Of a stretch of 64,000 nucleotides of DNA, positions 57,401 to 64,000 are shown piece by piece. Position numbers and translations under genes: made by a program. The stretch's first letter is position 1. Each line of letters starts with the position of its first letter. The stretch is from Sorex araneus. Taxonomy: Eukaryota > Chordata > Mammalia > Eulipotyphla > Soricidae. The stretch is taken from positions 157,439,219-157,503,218 of the forward strand of contig NC_073306.1 in the NCBI RefSeq assembly GCF_027595985.1. Reading direction: 5' to 3'. The notes beneath the pieces were generated by a model that was given only the letters and a program-made list of their open reading frames with translations, had not been told where the DNA came from and made no database searches.

Positions 57401-60400
57401 CCCCTCAAAACAAACCAACAAACCCACCTATGTAAGTGACCCCTGAGGATCAGAATGTATCTTTTTGTGTGAAGACTTTTAGAGCTTATTTATTTATTTA
57501 TTTATTTTTGAGGTGGGTCGGGAGGGTGGTGCTGGGCTACACCCAATAGTGCTCTGGAGTCCCCAGGGCTGTACCTGGCCATGGCCACCAAAGGGTTAAG
57601 ACACAGATTGAGCAGCTGGAGTGATAGCACAGCAGGTGGGGCATTTGCCTTGCACGAAGGAAGCCAACCAGGGTTCGATTCCCAGCATCCCTGAGCACTG
57701 CCAGGAGTTAGTTCCTGAGTGCAGAGCCAAGAGTAACCCCGTCCCTTGCTGACTCATCCTTGTAGAATAAACGGGTCATCCGGTAAGTCAAAACGTTCCT
57801 GATTTCTGCCAGCTGCGTGAGAGGGGAGTTCTGGTGTGTTCGCAGCTGGTGAGCCTCACAGGTCTGACTCACAGTTCAGTTCCCGGCGGGCACCTGAAGT
57901 GGCAGGTGGGAAACCCTGCAAGACGAAACCTTTGGCCGGTGGCGTCTAGCCCCGTCTTAGGGCAAATGGCACTGAGCCGACTGGACGCCCAGCAGGCACT
58001 GCAGTATGCTGAGGAGTGGGGGGCTTTCCGCGTACACAGACCCTGGGTTCCGGAACCCAGAATAAGGCCCCCTCCAGGAGGGGAAGCTATTCCCAGAGGT
58101 GGCCAGGCCCTGACTGCCACCGAGGCACCCCCTCATTCACGAGTCAAACCCAGGTCACCAATTCTCTCAAGCCGCGCTTTTTTGCCACCACCGTGATTCC
58201 ACCGAGTCCGGCGAACTGAGTGAATGCCACTTGGCACTTACCTGAGCATGGGCCGAGGGGGCGGGGGCAGCTCGTCAGGGTCCTGGCAGCGTTTCGGTTT
58301 TTTAGTGATTTGCTTATAGATGTTGCGCGCGGTCACCCCCACCCACAGCACCGTGGCCAGGGTGGAATAATGAAGAATTATTCCCACCTAGGGAGATGAT
58401 GGAGGAATGCATTACCGAAAAGGGCAGGAAATAAACGCTCTTTTCCACCATAACATGCCCAGGCTAGAAAGCGCACCAAAAAGTTTCTGAAACAGGGCTG
58501 GAGCGATAGCACAGCGGGTAGGGCGTTTGCCTTGCACGGGGCCAACTCAGGTTCGATTCCCAGCATCCCATATGGTCCCCCGAGTACCGCCAGGAGTAAT
58601 TCCTGAGTGCAGAGCCAGGAGTAACCCCTGGGCATTGCCAGGTATGACCCAAAAAGAAAAAAAAACATTTAAAAAAAGGTTTGTGAAACATCTCTTGAAA
58701 ATCTGATGCCAAAAGAGGATAAAGGTCTACTCTATGGAGCAACACTATTTCCTGCTACTGTAACAAAGAACTGAAGAAGGTAAATAACAGGGGATTAAAA
58801 TGCTCTCCAATGCTGAACGCACAGATGAACAGGTGGGCCACAAGAGAAGTTAGTAGTCACCAATAACTCACACAATAGAGAGTCCCTACTATCCCATAAT
58901 CTGGCTCCTGGACATGAAACCAAAGGTGTGGTCCTAAGAGGTGAAATGTTTCAAACTCAAGCTCAGTTGCTAAATCCCATTCTGGGGAGGACAACAGAAG
59001 GCAAAGGAACAGAGAGGGTCCAAAGTCACAGCTGTAGAACAGGAGGCCTGAAAAATTTTTATAGAGCATAATGGTACATGAGCAGATGAGGGTGAACATG
59101 CTAGCTCTGCAAGAAAAAACTGGTTTTAACACCAGGACCCACCCTGCCCTGGGGTATGATAATTCTGCAGCCCAAGCATGGGTTTGAAAAGCCCCTTTGT
59201 TAACTAAAAATGATAGCACTAAATACTAATATGATAGCACTATTGAAATAAAATAAAAGTATTTAGTGTACTGCGTAGCATATAATAACCAATAATAATA
59301 AAAAAGAATGCTTTTTTTTTCATTTTTTGCTTAAGGGTATGGCATTAAGTAAACAATGCCAATGCACCGCTTTGAAACTGATTTTCCTCAACTGCAGAAC
59401 AGGTATTATCAATGACCATCTCTGGGGACTTTGCAGGGACTATATTACTTCTCACTGCATTTGAGACCTGAGAGGTAATCAATGGGTAACGGTGACAAAT
59501 GTAAACAAGGACAATAATGAAGTTTCTTCCCAAAGGAATGATGAAAGTCACATGTGTCATGTGATCTGTCCTTAAAACAACTCAAGATGAATATAAAACT
59601 CTCAAGGAAGATAAGATGGAAAGGCTTAACAACTTTTTTGTTCATTTGAGAGGCCCCACCCAGTGGTGCTCAGGGCTTACTCTGGCTCCAAACTTAGGGA
59701 TCACTGTTGGAGGGGATCAGGAACATACGGTGTGCAAGGGATTGAGCCTGGATCAGCGGAGAAAGGCAGCACCCACCAGCTGTACTATGTCTCCAGCTTG
59801 AGAGGCTTATAAACGCTTTTGAAGAGGATGGATGCATGTGTTATCAGGGAACCAAGAGTGCCATTCAGCTTTCTGAATTCACTGAAATAATCTTTTTGAT
59901 TATTTCTTCCTAAAAATAATTATTAAAGGCAATATTCTCTTCATGAGAATCTCCCAGAAAAAATAAAGTTGGTTTTTTTTTTTTATCTCTAAAAGGATGG
60001 TCCCCCAAATCAAGAAAATCATGCTCATCACACTGTAAAAACGTCACAGAAAGAAATGGAGGAAAAAAAAAACCTAAAATAACCTTTGAGCTACCTGAAG
60101 TCACCCCAAGAAGTTGAAAGAGTATGAAAAAATGTAATACGCAGAAACTCAAAAACTTAAGATAAGTCACAAATATTGACTCCAGGGGCTGGAGCGATAG
60201 CACAGCGGGTAGGGCGTTTGCCCTGCATGCGGCCGACCCGGGTTCGATTCCCAGCATCCCATATGGTCCCCTGAGCACCGTCAGGGATAATTCCTGAGTG
60301 CAGAGCCAGGAGTAACCCCTGTGCAGAGCCGGGTGTGACCCAAAAAGCAAAAAAAAAAAAAAAAAAAAAATTGACTCCAAGTGGTAGTTTTTAGGATTGC

Positions 60401-62864
60401 TAGTCTTCTCTGACAGAAAAATCAAAAGAACAAGAAAGGGTTAGACAGAGAGTTCACAAAGAGAGGTTAAAGTATCTTTACTCCAGGAGATATAAGATAA
60501 AAAAAAAATGTTTTTGTTTTAGATTTAAGACTTAGAAAAACTAAACTTTTTAGTTCTAAAGTGCTTTATAATGACATTTTTAAGTTTCCAGAGAACAATT
60601 TAGGTTTGAAGAATAATGAATCTTTCCAAACAATTATACCGAATGTGATTAAAGGATAAATTAAAAGGAAATTTATTTGCAATTAAGAGTTAAATAATTT
60701 AATTTTTCCTATTAATCAGAAAAGATATTTCATTTTTTAATATCTCACAGTTAAATATTTTCCTAATTCCTAATGTTTTCATAATAAATAACTTTTAAAA
60801 TCCTATTGTCAGAGAAAATCATTTCTCTTTCCACAGCATTAGGATTTTACAAACAGTTGGCATTCATTAAGCATTATGAGATGTACCACAAAGCACTGAA
60901 TTCCCAAAGATAAAAGACAAACTCCTTAAGTCATATAATCAATTGTAAAGTGCTAATTGAAGTATACTGGTAAACTGTTCAAGTGACAGACATTTGTCTG
61001 ACCTTTAAGGGAAAAAAAAAACAACTTTATGCTACCATTTACCCTTTCACAGTTAACAAAACTGATCCAATAATTTTCTGACACAGTATTTTTCCCCTTT
61101 CATTTTAAGCTTCCACTGTGACATACCGCTTGGCAGACGCTGGCGTTTCTGGTTTGGGTGACTCCTCCCACAAAGACCACACAGGTCAGGAAAATGTGAA
61201 AACACAAGTTCACAAGCATGTGCCAGCCCTTGAGGCTGATTCTGATCAAACTGTCAAGAAAGAAGGGGAAATACTCAGATTCAGGCGAGCTCTTCTGACC
61301 CGACACAAGGTCAAATGCATCCCAAGTGAGCCTCCCCAACTGCCAAAGCATTTGATTTGAAAAGCAATTTCATTCTCTCTCTCTCTCCCTCGCTCTCTCT
61401 TCCCCCTCCCTCCCTCCTTCCCTCTTTCTCTCTCTATCTTAGTTTCTTCACAATTACCTGTGTCACTTACTGATACTGTAGCACTGTCCTCCTGTAGCGG
61501 GCACCAGTAACGTCTCCATCGTGAGACTTTTGTTACAAGTCTACTTACAAAGGCAAGTAAATCACTGATGGACCTTTGCATGCAGTACACTAAAGACTAA
61601 ACCTATTCTACACACCAAGAAAGCTGTTAGTTAGGGCTGCTGCTAGCTCTGAGGCCTTTGGCAGGCAGATGCCTGTGGTCCTCCTAAAACCTTCAGCGGG
61701 ATGTCTCCATCTCTACTTGGCCTGTCTTTGTGGCCCAACACAGCCCAAACACTCACTGCCCTTCTCCCAGCCTCGCAAATAAATGTTGAAGTCTTCCCTC
61801 CTCTCTTTTTCTTAATATCAAAATCTCTTTTTTGTTTCTTAACTAAATGTCAATAAATGTCATAGTTGTCCGGTTTTAAAATACATTCCCGCAAAACCTC
61901 TTCAAAAGTGCATTTCTGCTTAGCGAACCCTTTCAATTCATCTACTTCCCACCACGAAATACAATCCTCGGCAGCTCTGCCTCCCATGGACAAAAAAACG
62001 CCTCAGATTTTCATGCTCACACGCCACCAATTTTCTTACAGATAGCATGGAGAGGAGCTGAGGGATGCGCCTCGGGGGAAGTGTTTGCTCTATACGCGGA
62101 AGGTCCCTTGGGGGCCAGACCCTGGCACTAGCAGAGTCCTGCCCTAGCGCCAAGCTGGAAGTAAACCCCAAACAGAAACTTTTAAATGTCATCTATAAAA
62201 AAAAAAAAAAATGAAGTGTCTCACAAAATGGGAAACGGCCTGAAACGGAAATAGTTTCAGGGTCTGATCTGGAAGCCATGTCACAGGGCATCTACCCCTT
62301 CCCTCCTGTCCTTCCAGATTAACAGTGTAGAGCCGAGAGTCCCTGGCACCTGCCAACACATCCTCACCAGATGCAGCAATGGTCAAATGACCAGATGCTG
62401 AAAACGATGCAGTCACCCTCCCATGGACCAAGGTTTTAAGTCTGGGATTGAAAGGAACAAAGGCGTGTTGACTATAAAGTGACTGCCATTTTTGTTTCAG
62501 TCCTGAGATACAGCTGCTGGTGCCAGAGGCTGCTCAGAATGCCTCAAGGGCTGGGGACTGAACCCTGCGTACAAAGCACACACGCACTCCAGCGCGTTGA
62601 GCCATCTTCCCCGCTGCCCTGGAAATACATATTCTCACACAGACAAAAGAGTGTGGCATTAAGTCCTACTTAAACCTGGCCTAAACTCCTACACACCCAA
62701 AAAAGATACAGCAGGACCTTGTCCCGTTCACGTCCCCACCTGTGATGGAATATGTAGCTGACGATGACCGCCAGGAGGCTCAGGAGAAGAATGATGGCCG
62801 TGGTGTAGACCACGGGGTGCAGCAGACTGGCCACTGGAGTGTAGAGTTCGGATCCCGTCAAATC
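52875..62864 (-). CDS. ADGRA3: ADGRA3 (GPR125), 3' part: five joined exons
   Basis: This is the spliced 3' half of an adhesion G-protein-coupled receptor of group A. Exons 62864-62740, 61250-61127, 58387-58242, 54658-54563 and 54120-52875 (125, 124, 146, 96 and 1246 nt) join without a frame break to 578 codons and a TAG stop. Each junction has AG acceptor and GT donor. The protein runs from just before helix 1 through all seven helices to a long tail ending KHETTV, a class I PDZ ligand. The human protein is about 1320 residues, so the leucine-rich, Ig and GAIN regions lie beyond 64000. In the family it acts at the plasma membrane, and links to Disheveled, Dlg and planar-polarity signalling are reported. 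Recognition is from remembered human sequence, and the match is nearly residue by residue across helices. Confidence 0.95.
54121..54562 (-). repeat. Last ADGRA3 intron, mostly CA and CT microsatellite
   Basis: This 442-bp intron consists largely of simple repeats, read on the plus strand as CA (about 54185-54219), CT (54237-54306), CA (54307-54333), CT (54350-54396), CA (54397-54434) and shorter CT/CA tracts to about 54525. Two partial units of the kind GGAGCAATRGGACCAG separate them, so it looks like an expanded block duplicated two or three times. In the ADGRA3 transcript the tracts are GU- and GA-rich. Only about 60 bp next to the acceptor and 25 bp next to the donor are non-repetitive. 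Confidence 0.9.
54563..54658 (-). CDS. ADGRA3: ADGRA3 exon with helix 4
   Basis: This short exon (96 nt) lies between CCTCCTAG and TA|GTAAGT. It completes the split Arg, then reads [20 protein letters not shown] (helix 4) and [11 protein letters not shown], the start of extracellular loop 2, and ends with two bases of a Tyr codon. It is too short to be seen as an open frame of its own, so it was found by translating the interval between the neighbours. The frame joins both flanking exons. The following intron is only 442 bp and mostly microsatellite. Confidence 0.94.
55050..55635 (+). mobile_element. Probable LTR, opposite strand to ADGRA3
   Basis: The stretch has a promoter and polyadenylation layout read on the plus strand: GATAAAAG near 55500, AATAAA at 55573-55578, a T/G-rich tail, and an ending ACACTAACA near 55635. 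Upstream are a poly(A)-like tract and a GCCAATCAAAG box near 55404, resembling a U3 CCAAT element. The 5' boundary and target duplication were not resolved, and I did not find a second copy in the window. It could be an unrelated composite. Confidence 0.5.
56225..56640. repeat. Minisatellite of about 14-15 bp in ADGRA3 intron
   Basis: A pyrimidine-rich tandem array with core CTCCTGGTTCCCCC repeats about 25-28 times with small variants (TTCCTC, GTCCCC, CTCCTGTT), including three identical CTGCTGGTTCCCC units near 56545-56590. It lies in the intron between exons 58387-58242 and 54658-54563. Long open frames across it on both strands are a consequence of the period and are not genes. Confidence 0.9.
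57265..57425 (+). mobile_element. Type 1 SINE in ADGRA3 intron
   Basis: GGGGGCCAGAGAGACAGTAC head, part of box B lost, GCCAGGAGTGATCCTGAGTG body and short A-rich end. Confidence 0.8.
57480..57600 (-). mobile_element. TTTA repeat and antisense SINE scrap
   Basis: (TTTA)n at 57485-57508 followed by CTACACCCAATAGTGCTCTG, the reverse body of a worn type 1 SINE. Confidence 0.5.
57612..57745 (+). mobile_element. Type 1 SINE in ADGRA3 intron
   Basis: GCAGCTGGAGTGATAGCACA head, AGGGTTCGATTCCCAGCATC box B, no long poly(A). Confidence 0.87.
58242..58387 (-). CDS. ADGRA3: ADGRA3 exon with helix 3 and second intracellular loop
   Basis: After a CCCTAG acceptor the exon reads [20 protein letters not shown] (helix 3), then [20 protein letters not shown] and a proline run PPPPRPML, with a split Arg codon at the donor (CAG|GTAAGT). 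The basic stretch after helix 3 and the proline-rich loop are typical of ADGRA3. It has 146 nt, 48 codons plus two bases, with strong consensus sites at both ends. A SINE on the opposite strand begins about 100 bp upstream of the acceptor, in the intron. Confidence 0.95.
58491..58672 (+). mobile_element. Type 1 SINE in ADGRA3 intron
   Basis: Complete and little diverged, between similar GTTTSTGAAACA sequences (about 58480 and 58680). Confidence 0.93.
59640..59800 (-). mobile_element. Type 1 SINE, antisense, in ADGRA3 intron
   Basis: CCAGTGGTGCTCAGGGCTTA body and a worn head ending CTCCAGCTTGAG. Confidence 0.75.
60185..60370 (+). mobile_element. Type 1 SINE in ADGRA3 intron, near-consensus
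   Basis: GGGGCTGGAGCGATAGCACA head, GGGTTCGATTCCCAGCATCC box B, body and about 25 A, flanked by TTGACTCCA duplications. Confidence 0.95.
61127..61250 (-). CDS. ADGRA3: ADGRA3 exon with helix 2 and first extracellular loop
   Basis: The exon begins after TTGACAG with the third base of the split Ser codon and reads [20 protein letters not shown], then [20 protein letters not shown] and A. This is intracellular loop 1, helix 2 and the extracellular loop with its conserved Cys before helix 3. That Cys is the usual disulphide partner of loop 2 in GPCRs. An N-A-S sequon sits just before it. The donor is GCG|GTATGT and the exon ends in phase 0. It is 124 nt, 1 + 41 codons. Confidence 0.94.
61475..61545 (-). 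mobile_element. Type 2 SINE or RTE tail fragment
   Basis: Only the tail remains (GGGCACCAGTAACGTCTCCA, in reverse), a severely 5'-truncated copy in an ADGRA3 intron. A CT-rich tract lies at 61372-61440. Confidence 0.7.
62050..62200 (+). mobile_element. Possible worn type 1 SINE
   Basis: GAGGAGCTGAGGGATGCGCC, a GTGTTTGCTCTATACGCGG block and an A-rich end at 62198-62212 suggest a decayed copy. Confidence 0.4.
62740..62864 (-). CDS. ADGRA3: ADGRA3 exon with transmembrane helix 1
   Basis: This exon opens after a CTCAG acceptor with GAT (Asp) in phase 0 and reads [20 protein letters not shown], the short linker after the GAIN/GPS region. Helix 1 ([20 protein letters not shown]) and HH follow. 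It ends in a split Ser codon (AG at the donor, T in the next exon). The donor is GTGGGG, a GT site with a weak consensus. The previous exon should encode the GPS end; I found no candidate between 62865 and 64000, so that intron runs out of the window. It is 41 complete codons plus two bases. Confidence 0.93.
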
Positions 62865-63329
62865 CTGAGGGGAGGAAGAAAGCACTGCACGAGTGCTGTT
62901 TCTGGACACGCAATCACTGAGGGTTTTCTCAAGAGAGTGAAAGAACAAAACTCTGGGCCTTCTGTGCCCTTGCTTCACTCAAGGACTAATGCTCATGCAA
63001 CTCTCCTAACTTGCACGGTTCATCTTTTACCTACTTCTCATCCTCTCTTCTCTCTCTCTCTCTCCCCTCTTCCCTCTCTCCCTCTTCCTCTCTCTCCCTC
63101 TCTCTCTCCCAATTTGCTTTCTAAATCTCAATCTTGATTCCTCAAAATAGAAAGAACAATTCATGAGAAACCAAATTAGACAAAGGTTTACCTACCCAAA
63201 TAAGAATCTGGGCTTAAAATAAAAACCATATATTCACGGTTTTAAAATAAATAAATAAACAAACAAAGAAACAAACAGGAAGAGGCCTATTGTTTTTTTT
63301 TTTCAAAAGAGAATAGAAGATGTGGACTT

Positions 63330-63520
63330 TTATGCCACATCTGTTTCTGATGGGGGGGGGGTTGGTACTTTTAGTACTTTGGACTGCTCTTGCTCCTGGC
63401 TCTGTGCTCAGGGATCAGCCCTGGCTGTACTCATGGTCCCATGTGTAATACAGGCTGGAACTGAAATAGGATTACGAGACTCTGGCAGGAAAGCTTCCTA
63501 GCCCCTGTACTCTCTGCCCA
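63330..63520 (-). mobile_element. Diverged type 1 SINE, antisense
   Basis: CTCCTGGCTCTGTGCTCAGG and GATCAGCCCTGGCTGTACTC body after a G run; the head is worn. Confidence 0.6.
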
Positions 63521-64000
63521 GACTGGAATTTCCTATTTTTCAAAGTTATTTCTTTCTTTATGTAACTTTATTCAAAAGTAGGTATGATTTCATTAACTTC
63601 GCCTTATGTTATAGGGGGAATTTTTTTTTTCCCTTCAGGCGAGGTTATTTCTCCCAAAGGCTCTCTTCTTTCAAGGGGAGAAAACATTTCCCCCCTGAGC
63701 ATAAGATACCTGAAACCCCCACCCAATTTACAATTTCTGCCTCTTCAGTTAAACTGGCTCTTTCAACAAGTAGGCCTTAGAGCAGACATCTTTTTTAGCA
63801 TATTTTAGAAAAGTGAAACATCTATTTTGAGGTTTGCTTTTTACTCACAACTAGAAAGTTCCCAGCTCAGATTTCCAATGTGTAAATGGAGTCTTTGACC
63901 CACGAGGATGTTAGAATTATCCAAAGTCCCCATACGTAAGTATTTTGACTCTTACTAACTTACTTCAAATGTAAATTTCCTCCCTGCTGAAATCACCCTG

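Noticed and set aside
60185-60260. tRNA gene
   Set aside because: Box A and B-like sequences belong to a SINE head repeated dozens of times with a SINE body and poly(A); no tRNA cloverleaf end follows.
62865-64000. The upstream ADGRA3 exon (GPS region)
   Set aside because: No segment with the expected GAIN/GPS residues and splice sites was found in either direction; the exon should be beyond the window.

Overview
The window is mammalian nuclear DNA: spliced exons, poly(A)-tailed retrocopies, L1 LINEs, an RTE LINE, endogenous retroviral LTRs and many tRNA-derived SINEs. The SINE head (boxes A and B of a tRNA, then GAGCACYGCCAGGAGT-type body) is of the kind I associate with soricid shrews, so I infer a shrew-like eulipotyphlan, probably Sorex. 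That species call rests on memory, not a search. || Gene content: the only gene I recognise with intact coding exons is the 3' part of ADGRA3 (GPR125, an adhesion GPCR), on the minus strand. Five consecutive coding exons lie at 62864-62740, 61250-61127, 58387-58242, 54658-54563 and 54120-52875. They join in one frame to 578 codons plus a stop, covering all seven membrane helices and the cytoplasmic tail ending in the PDZ ligand ETTV. The extracellular half must lie beyond 64000. || From 1 to about 52550 is intergenic DNA downstream of ADGRA3, filled with nested repeats. The main items are: L1 fragments in both orientations; a 5'-truncated L1 inside an older LTR (3578-4905); an RTE-type LINE 3' end with a long open remnant (11520-12110); two solo LTRs of one family, each with a perfect 4-bp target duplication (13294-13838, 35053-35598); a broken PLAUR retrocopy (21145-21715); a full-length young ERV (25219-32381) with apparently identical 690-bp LTRs, a tRNA-Arg primer site and a decayed interior, itself inserted in a SINE; and an L1 3' transduction (39543-39889). 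|| The ADGRA3 introns carry SINEs, an LTR on the opposite strand (about 55050-55635), a 14-15 bp minisatellite (56225-56640) and a 442-bp last intron that is mostly CA/CT microsatellite. || The most interesting reading is of the SINEs. Two families share one tRNA-derived head but have different tails. One ends in poly(A), as expected for L1 mobilisation. The other ends in a stretch matching the last codons and 3' end of the RTE element at 11520-12110, followed by a GACAGT-type simple repeat, which points to RTE mobilisation. Two copies of the second family also carry 43-46 extra bases between the target duplication and the head, one of them holding an antisense 5' half of tRNA-Val.
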